From an uncultured Lachnospiraceae bacterium (GTDB taxonomy: Bacteria; Bacillota; Clostridia; Lachnospirales; Lachnospiraceae): a stretch of DNA of 64,000 nucleotides. The notes beneath the pieces were generated by a model, which saw only the letters and a list, made by a program, of their open reading frames with translations, searched no databases and was not told the origin of the DNA. This document shows positions 8,567-18,900 of the stretch, in pieces. The translations under genes and the position numbers were made by a program. The stretch's first letter is position 1; each line of letters opens with the position of its first letter. The stretch is taken from positions 43,436-107,435 of the forward strand of contig CAJTJY010000002.1 in the NCBI GenBank assembly GCA_910576975.1, in the 5' to 3' direction.

Positions 8567-8976
8567 TCCGTGCGCTTTTCAGCACAAAAAGGTAGTTTGT
8601 GAAACAATTTACTTATTCTTTCACTCTTTCCTCTCCATTGTAAAAAAGATATCGCTATTTGTTCTACATAAAAGAAAGGGCTGCCACGCTAACATAAATT
8701 ACAAGAAATAACTTTGTTCAAAAAGTTAACATTGCAAAGCAGTGCAAACAAAATGCACAAAAATTATCTTGGGAAGCTAGCTTCCCAAAGTAATTTTGTG
8801 CATTCTGTCTTTGCCAAATAAACGGCAAGACCTTTTGAACAAGTGAATATATTAGTGCGAAAACCCTTTCCGATGATTTTCAATCACCGGTTTCTTATTT
8901 TATCTTATGAAATTAAAATATGCAAGACCTTTTGCGCAGTTACAAAAACTACCAGTTCAATACATCCGTCGTCTTC
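8567..8976. other. Non-coding interval between the GtrA and LCP genes
   Basis: This 410-base gap holds palindromic repeat P2 (8714-8842). Outside that repeat I see no convincing gene. A weak TTTACA near 8640 on the minus strand might belong to the GtrA promoter, but no matching -10 was clear. Confidence 0.5.
8714..8842. repeat. Palindromic repeat element P2
   Basis: TTGTTCAAAA at 8714-8723 matches its inverted copy ending at 8842. A 20-bp perfect palindrome, TTGGGAAGCTAGCTTCCCAA, lies in the middle (8769-8788). The two arms of about 60 bases pair with a few mismatches. Positions 8795-8815 share 21 identical bases, inverted, with 25009-25029 in element P3. The core and internal blocks resemble P1. 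This is a second member of a dispersed repeat family, located 3' of the LCP gene, where it could also act as a strong hairpin. Confidence 0.8.
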
Positions 8977-10095
8977 TTACTCACTGCCATCCCCTGTCAC
9001 TCCAGTGCGATTCATTATCTCATCGCTGATGCTCTGCACGCTGTTGGTCACAGTATAACTTGTAGTACCATATAAGAAATCATGGAGCTGCTTGACATTT
9101 TCTGCAAGATCCAATGGAACTATGCAGTCTGAATCTTCTTTCTGATAAGCAATATCCACAACCTCGTTCTGAAAGTCGAATGGAAATCCCTTGTTGTCTC
9201 CCATCTTATAATTAAAAGCATCCATGGCCATTACTGCCAGTTCCGTCTTATCAAGGCTTGTCTCAATCTTTGGAAATACGACGTCAATGAGCTTGTTGAT
9301 TGTGGAAAGATCTGCTTTCAAAGCTTTCTCAACCATTTTATAGACCACCAAGCGCTGCCGCTCCGTTCTTTTAAAGTCATCTCCTACGGTATAGCGGATT
9401 CTTCCATAAGACACCGCCTGAACGCCATTTAAATTATAGATACCTTCCCCTGGAAGCTCCTTATATGACTTGCCTGTCAGCTTAGAAGTCTCCACGCAAT
9501 AATTATTCAGATGCCCCGCCTCTTCCTCCGTAACTGGAATCTCCACGCCGCCCAGGACATCAATCGCCTCTGCCACAGCGGCAAAGTCAAAAGTAACATA
9601 TTCCTGAATATCCAGATCTAAATTAGTATTGAGCATCCGCACTGCCTGCTTAGGCCCTCCTACTGCGTATGCAGCATTCGCCTTACTGTATGCTCCTATA
9701 TTATCTAAATCCGTCATTTTTAAATATGTATCACGATATACTGACACTAAACGGACTTCTTTCGTCTCTTTGTCAATCCTTGCCACCATGATGACGTCTG
9801 AATTCCCCCAACTGGATGGATTCCCTTCCCGGGTATCAAGTCCAAATAAGGCAATGGTGCTATATTCCCCTAACACATCCCTGGTTTCCTTGGTCAATTC
9901 CTCGTTCTTAACCTCTTCAGCCTGAAAGGTCTTGTCTGTCTCGATTTTATCCATCTTGGCATTGATCCACAACCATGAAAGAATGCCTGCCAAAACCAAA
10001 AATTCCAGACAGACCAGCAGAATCCGCCTTCTCCATTTTTTCGCCGTATTTTTCCCTGTCATATTTTTACTGCGACCGCTCTTTTTATTTGCCAT
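8977..10095 (-). CDS. LytR-CpsA-Psr (LCP) family glycopolymer ligase
   Basis: A 372-residue membrane-anchored enzyme of the family that moves anionic polymers or capsule from polyprenyl carriers onto peptidoglycan. A basic N-terminus (KKWRRR) precedes one membrane helix (about 20-42). The extracellular LCP domain (about 80-320) contains VSVYRDTYLK, the Asp-rich loop, and the RTERQR arginine motif that binds the pyrophosphate. The ATG at 10095 is favoured over a long upstream extension because the basic/TM topology starts there and AAGGTG precedes it. A second LCP gene lies at 23602-24678. Its placement next to glycosyltransferase genes fits surface-polymer attachment. Confidence 0.88.
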   Translation of the reverse strand: MANKKSGRSKNMTGKNTAKKWRRRILLVCLEFLVLAGILSWLWINAKMDKIETDKTFQAEEVKNEELTKETRDVLGEYSTIALFGLDTREGNPSSWGNSDVIMVARIDKETKEVRLVSVYRDTYLKMTDLDNIGAYSKANAAYAVGGPKQAVRMLNTNLDLDIQEYVTFDFAAVAEAIDVLGGVEIPVTEEEAGHLNNYCVETSKLTGKSYKELPGEGIYNLNGVQAVSYGRIRYTVGDDFKRTERQRLVVYKMVEKALKADLSTINKLIDVVFPKIETSLDKTELAVMAMDAFNYKMGDNKGFPFDFQNEVVDIAYQKEDSDCIVPLDLAENVKQLHDFLYGTTSYTVTNSVQSISDEIMNRTGVTGDGSE

Positions 10096-10275
10096 AACCA
10101 CACCTTGCCCATTTTTCTTACAGCAGACAGCTAACCGAAACTGTTCTCTATGTACGTTTGGCGCTTGTCCGCCTATGTTACATTTATTTTTCACATATTA
10201 CACACTTATGACTTATATTATAATATTTTTCACAATTTAGCAACAGTTATTTTCATTTGAGCTTCCCCATTTTGA

Positions 10276-10330
10276 AATTCATAGTGACAAAAGGCGGCTG
10301 TCGCACGCACCCTTGCACAAAGCCCGTCTC
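10276..10330. repeat. Fragment of the palindromic repeat family
   Basis: Positions 10276-10294 match 17 of 19 bases at the tip of P1 (1-19), and 10295-10306 match 11 of 12 bases at the tip of P3 (24959-24970). The fragment overlaps the 3' end of the neighbouring glycosyltransferase gene and supplies its last codons and stop. Confidence 0.4.
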
Positions 10331-11022
10331 ACAAAATGAAACACAAATACCATGCGATTTCTTATCATTCGAACCATCCCATAATGAGACATCGCTGAAT
10401 TATTGTCCTCATGCCTGCGGTACAACAACAAAGGCTCTGATAGGAAGCAAGACTTTCCAGCATGATAATCTCCCAATATCCCGATCCACTGGTCATGCAT
10501 CTCAATCCCCTCTGGAATCGGCAGTATCGTGCTCAAAAGCTCCCGTCGAAACGCCATGCAGCAGCCAATATAACTGTTCTTTATGATATTTTTCAGCACC
10601 CCGGCTTTTGCTCTGCGAAATGCAAAAAAGGACTCCATCAGAATCTGGGGATCATTTTCTGCGCCAGCAAAGACCTTCGCATCATGGATCACGACTGCAG
10701 CCTTGCTGGTTTCAAACGCCTTCAGAACCCGCTCTACCTTGCCTGGAAGCCAAACATCGTCCTGGTCTGCCAGAAAAATATAGCGTCCCCTGGTTTCTTG
10801 CAGAACATGCTGCACATTTTTCTTAATCCCCTGCCTGGGACCAGACAGCAGCCGTACTCTGCCGTCTAGAGACTGATATTCTTGCAAGATGTCTGTCGTG
10901 CCATCCGTCGAGCCATCATCAGAAACCACCAGTTCATCTTCTTGGCCTAATTGCTCCAGAACAGACTCTACCTGCCCCCTGAGAAATTCTGCGCCATTAT
11001 AGGATATCATTGCCACTGACAC
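10279..11022 (-). CDS. Family 2 glycosyltransferase
   Basis: A 247-residue cytosolic GT-A enzyme. It opens SVAMISYNGAEFLRGQVESVLEQ, then has DDGSTDGT (about 36-43) and the metal-binding ADQDDVWLPGKVE (about 83-95), all characteristic of GT2 enzymes such as rhamnosyltransferases. A GTG at 11022 is chosen because AAAGGA stands nine bases before it; an ATG at 11064 would overlap the upstream gene. The last ten or so residues (KGACDSRLLSL) are encoded by a repeat fragment, so the natural C-terminus may have been replaced. It belongs to the leftward group with 11043-13219. The sugar and acceptor are unknown. Confidence 0.82.
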   Translation of the reverse strand: MSVAMISYNGAEFLRGQVESVLEQLGQEDELVVSDDGSTDGTTDILQEYQSLDGRVRLLSGPRQGIKKNVQHVLQETRGRYIFLADQDDVWLPGKVERVLKAFETSKAAVVIHDAKVFAGAENDPQILMESFFAFRRAKAGVLKNIIKNSYIGCCMAFRRELLSTILPIPEGIEMHDQWIGILGDYHAGKSCFLSEPLLLYRRHEDNNSAMSHYGMVRMIRNRMVFVFHFVRRALCKGACDSRLLSL

Positions 11023-11042
11023 ACGCACGGTTCCTTTCTGTG

Positions 11043-11807
11043 CTACCACATCGTCCACCCCCATTTTCTGAAGTAGCGGATCATCGACTTAAGATGCATC
11101 TTAAGAAGTTTCAGGTTCTTATGGGAACCTCTCTCCCATTTATGAATCACAGAAGTATCTGGACAATACCAGAGGCTGCGGCTCTCATTTACTCTTTTAC
11201 ACAAATCAGCATCCTCCATATACATAAAATATCTGGAGTCAAACCCCCCCAATTCCAGGAAGAATCCTGTACGGATTACCAAAAAGCTGCCCTGCGCAAA
11301 GGGAACTTGAAACGGTCTCTCATAGTCCATGTCCTGCATCGTATGATAGAACTGGCGTTTTTTGAAATATGAAGGAAAAAACATCCGTATCGCCATGTCC
11401 AACACTGTCAATTCCCTCCTATACACCGCCTGAAGATTCCCTTTCTGATCCGTGAGCCTTGGGACGGCCATGCCTACTCCAGTTTTCTCCATAAAATCCA
11501 GCAACACAGAAAAGCTGTCCTCTGTTAAAAGAATATCCGGATTTACAACGGCATGATATCTGGAAGCCAGTTCTGGAAGCACATAATTGTGCCCGCCGCC
11601 GAACCCTAGGTTTCTCTCCGGCTTTCTATATACCACGTCGGGATATTCTTCTGCAAGAAAAGACAGCTTATTTTGCTCTGTGCTGTTATCCACAATATAT
11701 ATTTTCTTGATTCGGGCAGGAGAAGTAAATTTCTCTATAGATTCTACCGCGTCCCGCACATCCTGTTCATCATTATAAGCTACAATAGTAATTGAAATAT
11801 CTATCAT
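11043..11807 (-). CDS. Family 2 glycosyltransferase (rhamnosyltransferase-like)
   Basis: A 254-residue GT2 enzyme. It starts DISITIVAYNDEQDVRDAVESI, has YIVDNST (about 37-43), GFGGGHN and VVNPDILL (about 80-95), the last being the DXD-equivalent of WbbL-like rhamnosyltransferases. A C-terminal DADLCKRV motif is present. Its ATG overlaps the TGA of the upstream sugar transferase gene in an ATGA junction, so translation is coupled. A run of seven G bases encodes the conserved GGF; it is short and probably stable. It likely adds an early sugar after the initiating step made by 11804-13219. The actual sugar is not readable. Confidence 0.85.
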   Translation of the reverse strand: MIDISITIVAYNDEQDVRDAVESIEKFTSPARIKKIYIVDNSTEQNKLSFLAEEYPDVVYRKPERNLGFGGGHNYVLPELASRYHAVVNPDILLTEDSFSVLLDFMEKTGVGMAVPRLTDQKGNLQAVYRRELTVLDMAIRMFFPSYFKKRQFYHTMQDMDYERPFQVPFAQGSFLVIRTGFFLELGGFDSRYFMYMEDADLCKRVNESRSLWYCPDTSVIHKWERGSHKNLKLLKMHLKSMIRYFRKWGWTMW

Positions 11808-13219
11808 GACGATCCCTTTCCGGTCAGCACTACCGCCACCGTCCGAAACAAAATACGAACGTCCATAGAAAGAGACCAATTGGATATATATTGGGTATCC
11901 AGCGCCACGATCTCTTCAAAATCCTTAATGTCGCTTCTGCCGCTGACCTGCCACATTCCAGTCAGCCCCGGACGTATGCCAAGCCTTGCCTTATGGTGAA
12001 GCTCATACTGCTCAAATTCATCCTCCGTAGGCGGCCTTGTCCCAACCAGGCTCATATCACCTTTCAATACGTTCCAGAATTGGGGAAGTTCGTCAATGGA
12101 ATACTTTCGCATAAATTTTCCCACTGGAAAAATCCTGGGATCGTCTTCCATCTTGAACATAAATCCTTCCATCTCGTTGTGTTGCATCAGATCTTTTTTC
12201 ATGCAATCAGCGCCTACGATCATGGTGCGGAACTTGTAAAACTTAAAACGTCTGCCGTTTTTTCCAATTCTTGTCTGGGCATAGAACACAGGCCCAGGCG
12301 ACTGCAGCTTAATTACAGGCGCAAAGATAATCAAAGCGATTCCTGTCAGCAGTAATCCCGCCAAACTGCCCAAAATATCCATGCAGCGCTTGACAAATAC
12401 TTGCCGGTTGGTAGCAATTTTCATACTGGTGGTCAATACCAAGTATTTTCCGCAGTGCTCCACCAGCTTGTTAGGCATCAGCTGTGATTCCCGTACTAAA
12501 TTAAAATGAACGGTAAGCCCCAGCTCTAACAGCTCATTTGCCAAAGCCTCGCTGCTCTCTCTGGTATTTCCATTGATAAACACCTCGTCCACCACGTTAC
12601 AGCGGACATATTCCAAGAATCCGTCCGCAGTCGCCACGACAGGCACTCCGCAAATCTTCTGACCTGTTTTATCGTCGTCTACAACAACCACTCCGATTAC
12701 TTCAAACTCTTTATATCTGTTATTCTGAAAATCTGAAACACATTCTTTCGCATAACGTTCTTCTGTCACTACTATTAGCTTGGCAAAGCGTTTCCCTTTA
12801 ATCATCCTTTGGCGGATGTAAATCTTCCAAAGACATCTGGCAAAATATTCAACGAAAATAGAAGCTCCCCAGAACACGAGGATTACCTGCCGGGAATAAA
12901 TTTCCGCCTGCTTGGTAGCCCAGACATAGACTGTGATCGCCGCAAATACCGTGCTGCAATGCATGATCACGGCCTTAAGCTCCTGAATCCGGTTTCTACG
13001 CAAAATTCCAGTATAAGATTCTGACAAAAACACCACGCAGACATCCGTCAAAAACAAAACGAACGCCAGGCGGTTATAATATTGACCGATTCCTGAGCCG
13101 TCATATAGGCCGTCCAACCGGAACAGGCAGGACAAATAAAATGTAATTTCTAGGCAGATCACATCCAGAAGTAAAAAATCCAGGTGCTTTACCCAGCTTT
13201 TTTTCTGTTTTTTATACAT
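11804..13219 (-). CDS. Polyprenyl-phosphate glycosylphosphotransferase (initiating sugar transferase, CpsE/WbaP type)
   Basis: A 471-residue membrane enzyme that starts glycan synthesis by moving a sugar-1-phosphate onto undecaprenyl phosphate. Four N-terminal membrane helices (about 12-130) and a CoA-binding-like Rossmann segment (about 145-260) precede the bacterial sugar transferase domain. That domain includes FKFYKFRTM, RKYSIDELPQFWNVLKGDMSLVGTRPP (given here only as its landmarks, IDELPQ and GTRPP) and GLTGMWQVSGRS. The start has GGAGGACAT before it. It is the first gene of a coupled three-gene set with two GT2 enzymes. A second, short initiating transferase lies at 49302-49946, so two glycans may be started independently. 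Confidence 0.9.
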   Translation of the reverse strand: MYKKQKKSWVKHLDFLLLDVICLEITFYLSCLFRLDGLYDGSGIGQYYNRLAFVLFLTDVCVVFLSESYTGILRRNRIQELKAVIMHCSTVFAAITVYVWATKQAEIYSRQVILVFWGASIFVEYFARCLWKIYIRQRMIKGKRFAKLIVVTEERYAKECVSDFQNNRYKEFEVIGVVVVDDDKTGQKICGVPVVATADGFLEYVRCNVVDEVFINGNTRESSEALANELLELGLTVHFNLVRESQLMPNKLVEHCGKYLVLTTSMKIATNRQVFVKRCMDILGSLAGLLLTGIALIIFAPVIKLQSPGPVFYAQTRIGKNGRRFKFYKFRTMIVGADCMKKDLMQHNEMEGFMFKMEDDPRIFPVGKFMRKYSIDELPQFWNVLKGDMSLVGTRPPTEDEFEQYELHHKARLGIRPGLTGMWQVSGRSDIKDFEEIVALDTQYISNWSLSMDVRILFRTVAVVLTGKGSS

Positions 13220-13688
13220 ATGTCCTCCATAATGCTAGCGTGCCGTCTGGTCGATGTTTGGCAAAGCTTTGCAAAATACTTTCTCAGAACGCCGCATTTC
13301 CAAACGCAGGCGTAGCTTTGGCTCCCCGCTTCGTCCGTGCGAAACATATACTGCTGGCACACAACGCCGTCAAGACTCATAAAGCAGCGTTATCAGGAAA
13401 TAAGCTAGGCGCTTTCCCTAATCATCAGTCACACGGAACACTAGTATGTACTCCCAAAATTCCCTTCTATCTGATTTTTGCGTCATTGAAGAGCCTATGA
13501 GAGTATATGATTCTTTAGTGACATCTTATCATATAATAGCTTGCTTCAAGGAAACAACGAAAAATCATTAATGTTTCCTTAATATTGCCGCATGGCATAT
13601 AGGTATCCTGTGGATTTCCTTAATATTGCCGCATGGCATATAGGCATCCTGATGGATTTCCTCTCTGTATTGTACCCGAAATGCCTGC
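13220..13688. other. Non-coding interval upstream of the sugar transferase operon
   Basis: This 469-base stretch holds a perfect palindrome GCAAAGCTTTGC (13261-13272), a region with a REP-like look (GGCGTAGC motifs near 13308) and a tandem duplication (13574-13662). No credible gene was found: the open frames on both strands here have no plausible ribosome site or recognisable product. The operon promoter is expected between 13490 and 13570 but was not pinned down. Confidence 0.4.
13574..13662. repeat. Imperfect tandem duplication, 41/42-bp unit
   Basis: Two adjacent units begin TTTCCTTAATATTGCC at 13574 and 13615 and differ by three changes. A third TTTCCT start follows at 13657. The pair lies just downstream of the zinc-ribbon gene. 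Confidence 0.75.
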
Positions 13689-13895
13689 TCAGGATTCACC
13701 AGAAGTATGATTTCGTATGTAAAGCCAGCTTTCAGAGTAATCTTTCCTTTGCTGCTCATCCATTTCCACATATTTTGCAAAAGACAGTTTGGAAGGGATC
13801 ATCGGTGTCCCTCCGCATTTGTGGCAGAACACTTCCTTTCTTCGGGATACTGTTGTAATACTTCCGCACTTGGGGCATATAAACACTTTCATCAT
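13689..13895 (-). CDS. Small zinc-ribbon protein
   Basis: A 68-residue protein beginning MMKVFICPKCGS. Two CxxC knuckles, CPKC (about 7-10) and CHKC (about 25-28), are spaced as in a zinc ribbon. The rest is charged and helical (KYVEMDEQQRKDY). GGGAG stands nine bases before the ATG. Similar small zinc-ribbon proteins are common in Clostridia but have no assigned role. It sits alone between the sugar transferase operon and a long glycosyltransferase gene. Confidence 0.6.
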   Translation of the reverse strand: MMKVFICPKCGSITTVSRRKEVFCHKCGGTPMIPSKLSFAKYVEMDEQQRKDYSESWLYIRNHTSGES

Positions 13896-13960
13896 CAGTC
13901 GCTACTCCCATCCAAATCTGTGTATGTTGATTTCTCTATTGTAGCATTGAATCGAAAAAA

Positions 13961-13984
13961 GGGCAAGTTCTAATAGACTTGCCC
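13961..13984. terminator. Bidirectional rho-independent terminator
   Basis: An 8-bp stem (GGGCAAGT at 13961-13968 with ACTTGCCC at 13977-13984) closes an 8-base loop. It is flanked by AAAAAA on the left and TTTTT on the right, so it can work on either strand. It lies 85 bases after the stop of the leftward glycosyltransferase gene. Confidence 0.75.
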
Positions 13985-14068
13985 TTTTTGCCTATAACGA
14001 TTCATGTGCCACAAAGTGTGGCATAATTGCAACATAAGCCGTAAAAACGAATCAAAAACTCGTCATTT

Positions 14069-15910
14069 CTAAGGCTTTAACACATAATTACACTTCTTTA
14101 ATGAAAAATTAGGGTTGTAAAAAGGATCCCCTTGCTTGAGCAATTTCATCCAGCGGCTGCGAATAAATTCTATTTCCTGCTCAAAGCGCCGTACCTTTTC
14201 TTTCGTGTCCTCCCTGCCTCTTGACTTAGATTCGTAATGATACGCCTCCACAAAAGGGTCATACACCACAAGATAGCCTTCTGCCCTTACCCGAAGACAA
14301 AAATCTACGTCGTTAAACGCTACCGCCAACTGTTCTTCCAGTCCTCCGACCTGCTGATAAATCTCTTTGGATACCATCAGGCAAGCCGCTGTCACCGCAC
14401 TGTAATTGAGCTGAATAGCCGCCTTGTGATAATATCCCTCTTGACCGCGGCGCAACCCTGGAAACATGTTCGCCGCAATTCCGTCAATCCCGATGACAAT
14501 TCCCGCATGTTGCACAGTATTATCTGGATAATAAAGCCTGGCGCCTGTAATGCCCACTTCCGGCCTCTGACAATTGCCCAATAGTTCCTCTAGCCATCCT
14601 TGCGTGATAATCTCAATATCGTTATTTAAGAGTACCAGGTATTCGCCGCTAGAATAGGAGACGCCAAAATTATTGATGGCAGAATAATTAAAACCGCTAT
14701 CCCAGACCACCACCTGCACTGGCTGTCCGCCAGGAAGGACGCCAGTTCCGTAAATCTTCCCCTCTCCTTGCACGGGGCAAAGCTTGCGGTAATACTGAAA
14801 AGTAGCTCTCTCGCTGCTGTTATTTTCCACAATGATCACTTCATAATGCATCCAGGTAGATTGCTGCAAAGACTCCATACAGCGCCGCAGCGTGTCAGAC
14901 TGATCCTTATTGGGAATGATCACAGACACCAGGGGCGTTCCAGAGACAGGATAGCTGACGCGGTAAAAGCCAAAGTGCATCAGCTGGCTTACTTCCCCCT
15001 GCTGCCCACTTCTCTTTAAATGATCTTCCAGCGCCCGCTGTCCCGCCTCATAAGCATACAATTTGCTCATAGGGTTGTCTGCCGTAGACTTACTGTGAAC
15101 ACGCCAATGATATAAAACTCTTGGCACATGCGCTACCTTTGCTGCAGACTCAGTACAGCGCAAAATAAAATCATAATCCTGTGCGCCGTCAAATCCTTCT
15201 CGAAACAACCCAACACGCCGTGCCAGGCTTAGCTTGACACAGAAAAAATGGGTAATATAATTATTCGAGCGAAGAAGATCCGGACTGAAATTCGGCTTAA
15301 AATGGGGATTCTTATGCTCCAGCATGCCCCTGGCTTCCTCCACTTGGTCCTCATCCGAATAGATGGCTTCTGCCTCCGGCTCCTGGTTTATGACTGCGAC
15401 TACCTCATATAGCGCTTCCGGCGCCAAAAGATCGTCATGATCCAATAGACCGATCCAAGTCCCTTCCGCTAGAGCTATGCCAGCATTAGTGTTCCCTGCA
15501 ATCCCAAGGTTTTGTTCCAGATGACGATAGGCTATCCTGGTTTCTTTATGTTCTCTGCAATAAGCTTCCACCAAGTCTTTGACCTGGCAAGAAGGCGTTG
15601 CATCTGCCAGACAGAGCTGCCAATTGTCATAGGACTGTCGCCGGACGGAATCCAGCATTTCCAACAAGTATCGCTCTGGCGTCTGATAACAGGGGACCAC
15701 GATGCTGATCAGAGGACGGCAGGCAAATTCCTTTACCTGCCTCGCCTGTCTTTTCAATTCCTCGGTCCCTGCCCGATATTTTTCAAACCATGGGGCATAT
15801 GGAACTTCCTCTGGCTCTAGCTTATCCAAAAGCCGGTTCCAAAATGCCTTTGGCCCATAATGCCTCAGATAGCAGATTCCCTTTTTTATCCGATAAGGCG
15901 TAATCTTCAT
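14069..15910 (-). CDS. Large two-domain family 2 glycosyltransferase
   Basis: A 613-residue cytosolic protein with two GT2 domains. The first begins LISIVVPCYQTPERYLLEML (about 66-85) and has LLDHDDLLAPEAL and IYSDEDQVEE. The second begins LVSVIIPNKDQ (about 318-328) with YLVLLNNDIEI and a C-terminal FNDVDFCLRVR. Such O-antigen-biosynthesis/rhamnan-type enzymes often polymerise or decorate surface polysaccharides. The ATG at 15910 is preferred because AAAGGA lies nine bases before it, 14 bases past the stop of the upstream gene. It follows the Fn3 wall-protein genes in the same direction and is closed by a terminator. Confidence 0.85.
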   Translation of the reverse strand: MKITPYRIKKGICYLRHYGPKAFWNRLLDKLEPEEVPYAPWFEKYRAGTEELKRQARQVKEFACRPLISIVVPCYQTPERYLLEMLDSVRRQSYDNWQLCLADATPSCQVKDLVEAYCREHKETRIAYRHLEQNLGIAGNTNAGIALAEGTWIGLLDHDDLLAPEALYEVVAVINQEPEAEAIYSDEDQVEEARGMLEHKNPHFKPNFSPDLLRSNNYITHFFCVKLSLARRVGLFREGFDGAQDYDFILRCTESAAKVAHVPRVLYHWRVHSKSTADNPMSKLYAYEAGQRALEDHLKRSGQQGEVSQLMHFGFYRVSYPVSGTPLVSVIIPNKDQSDTLRRCMESLQQSTWMHYEVIIVENNSSERATFQYYRKLCPVQGEGKIYGTGVLPGGQPVQVVVWDSGFNYSAINNFGVSYSSGEYLVLLNNDIEIITQGWLEELLGNCQRPEVGITGARLYYPDNTVQHAGIVIGIDGIAANMFPGLRRGQEGYYHKAAIQLNYSAVTAACLMVSKEIYQQVGGLEEQLAVAFNDVDFCLRVRAEGYLVVYDPFVEAYHYESKSRGREDTKEKVRRFEQEIEFIRSRWMKLLKQGDPFYNPNFSLKKCNYVLKP

Positions 15911-15924
15911 AAGCAACATTCCTT

Positions 15925-18900
15925 TTACTGGGTTTGCACGCACCACTCATCTGAATATGCGGAATAAAATGTTTTTCCATTTACTTTCTTCCAGGTCCGG
16001 ATTTTATAGTAATAGGTAGTATTCGTTTTGAGGCCATTGTCCGTACAACTGACCATGTTGGGATCGGAAATACTTCCGATCTGCTGATATTTACCGGTTT
16101 TTCCGGTTTTACGGTACAGCTTATACCCATCAGTCTCCGGCACTTTCTGCCATTTCAGCGTCGCTTTGTTAGAACTGATGCCGGATATTCCAATAAACCG
16201 AGTTTCTTCCAACTCTGGCTGCGCACAGGCTACTGCAGACCAGCCAGAATATTTTGTGCTGTTTCCAACCTTGCGATATGCCCGCACCTTATAATAATAT
16301 ACTTTTCCAAGCGTAACATTTTTATCCGTAAAAGTCACGGTAGCATTGTTGGTCACCTTTTTTACAGAAGCATACTTCCCTCCAAATGAGTCACAACGGT
16401 AAATCTGATAACCACCGGCATTTTCGCTCTTTTTCCATTTCAGCTTAATTCCGGAGGCGGAGGCGGAAATGCTGGTTACTGATGGCTTGTCAATTTTCGT
16501 CTTTACCATCAGTATTTTGGAATTTGCTGATGACTTCGTTCCATTAGAAGTTTTCACATAGGAACGTATCCGGTAATAGTAAGTGGTTCCTGGCGCAATC
16601 CCGCTGTCTGACCAGGTCAGCGTCTTATTGCTGCTGATCGTTTTCACTTTCTGATATCCTGCTTTTTCTGCTGTAGAACGATAAACATAGTAGCCGTCCG
16701 CTTTGTAATCCCGTTTCCAGTTAAGCTTTGCCTTGGTGACGCCCGACACGGAGACACTATTTAGCTTTGGCGTCGCCATCTGAGTCTTAGCAGTCTTGAC
16801 GCTGGTATACGAAGAATAATAATTTTTGCCCGAAATCGTCTTATATCCCCGTATTTTATAGGAATACGTATGTCCTGGCTCTACTTCCGTATCTTTATAG
16901 CTTAATACCGATCCGCCCTTTAACTTTTTGATGGACACATATTTCCCAGAATCCGTTTTACGGTATATCTGGTAACCCGTAACGCTCACCTTATTCCAAG
17001 ACAATTCTACCGTCGTATAATTTTTCACTGTCAGCTTATTCCAACTCGTTGCCGGAATCACAAGATCCACGGATTTTTCATAAGAATAATTAGAATAGTA
17101 ATTCCCCGTATTCAACGGCAAGTATGCCCGCACTCGGTAAAAATACAATTTTCCCGGCTCTATCTTTTTGTCCTCGTAAGACACATTAGACAGCCCTTCT
17201 CTGGTAGCGATTTTTTTATACGCCCCATTCGCTCCTTCCTTGCGGTAAATCATATAGCCTTGGGCGCCCGCCACCTCGTTCCAGGAAAGCTTGACAGAGG
17301 TATAACCGTTTTTGGATGCTTTCAAAACCGGAGTGCTCAGGGAATCTCCCGGCAAGGGGCTGAGAGCTGTCGGCATGTTATTATATACTGGTACTTTAAA
17401 AACAAAGTTATTATTAAGCGCTCCCATGGCCGTATAGCTGTTGCGGATATTTTTGCTTTCATTGTCCGCTGCAAGAAGATTCTGCATATACTGATGCCAG
17501 TACAATCCATTATAAGATCCATCCACGTCAAACTTCTGCAAGTAAAAAGTATCCTGGCCTTTTAAAATATAATTCTCCGCCGTCTTTTGCGCACCGCCGT
17601 ACAGCGCGGCATAACGAGTCGTCCATCCAGCGTTCTTAGCTTCTGTAAGACCGCTGATGATTACCTGATCCCCGATTCCTGTCGCAGAAATGTTAAAATA
17701 ATTGTAATATCCCTCAAATCCAGGATATGTACCAGAAATTAACCAGGAAGTTCCGTTTACTCCCTGTTCCTGCCGGATACGGCTTGCCAGGAAATAGGGG
17801 CTGATCTTAAGCTGCTGCCCAATCTGCATAAACGCCTGGGCATAAGTAATGCCGCCGCCGGAACCATCCTCCAATACCTTGTGGCTCATAAAGGTATTGT
17901 TCAAAATTTTTTCCACGCCTGCTTCGTTATGACAGGCGCTGTTATAGGTAAGCTGCTCAAACTGAAAGACCGAATTTTCATTGATAAAGTTACGGGGATC
18001 CAGGTAAAACTTTACAATAGACTCTGACGCCTGCACCCAAGTCTCGCCATTTTTTATGACCCACTCTCCGGTAGCCATGTTATAATCCTTAGGCGCCGTG
18101 GATTTCCAGGTCAGAGGATGATTTATATCCACCAAGTTCCTGGCGTCAACCATCTCATTTGCCACCACGTCCGCCCATTCCAGCCCCGTATTCATCGGTA
18201 CGAAAGTCCAATTGGGATGGAGATTCAAAAGATTTTGAATATAAACACGATAAGTGGCAGGAAAGGCATTTAAATCCGTGTTTCCCAAGACATTGACGCT
18301 GTTAGACCCTGTCCCTGCTTTCACTCTGCCATCAAAAAACTGTTCTTTCCATTCTGTGAGTCTGACGTCTTCAGACACCACGAGGCCGCTTTCAACATAT
18401 CCAGCATACTCCACGTCATTTACAGCAAAAGCGACCTCGAACCATACCTCGCCTTCTCGAAGCACCGCTTGAAGGAATTTTACCTGATAACCGCTTGGAA
18501 CGCTCTGCACCACCGACGCATTCTCAACTGGCTCCTGCAAAATATTGATTTTTTCTCGATTCGCAAGAACGCCATACATATCATATTCTTGCAAGATTGC
18601 CGCAAAAGCTCTCTCTGCTTCCTGCTCTATGGAGCCTGCCTGCTCCTCAGACAAAGCCCTGTCCTCTGATTGGAATTGTTTTTCTGTCCTTTTCTTCTGT
18701 GTCTGCCCTGTCTCTTTGTTTTGCTCCTGTCTCTGCTGACCGCCCTCTAGCGTTTCATCTTTCTGCGATTCCTGATCTTTTATTTTCTCATTTTGCGCAT
18801 CCTGGACTGCCGAACCCAAATCGGACTGTTCTGGCTCCTGATCTGCTGGACTTTCATTTGTAGTTTCTGATTTCTGACTTTCTGACTCTAAATTTGTATC

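Noticed and set aside
11254..11260. Run of seven G in the GT2 gene at 11043-11807
   Set aside because: It encodes a conserved GGF motif and is shorter than the tracts usually seen to slip.
13189..13500. Open frames on both strands upstream of the sugar transferase
   Set aside because: They lie in repeat-like non-coding sequence with palindromes, without ribosome sites.
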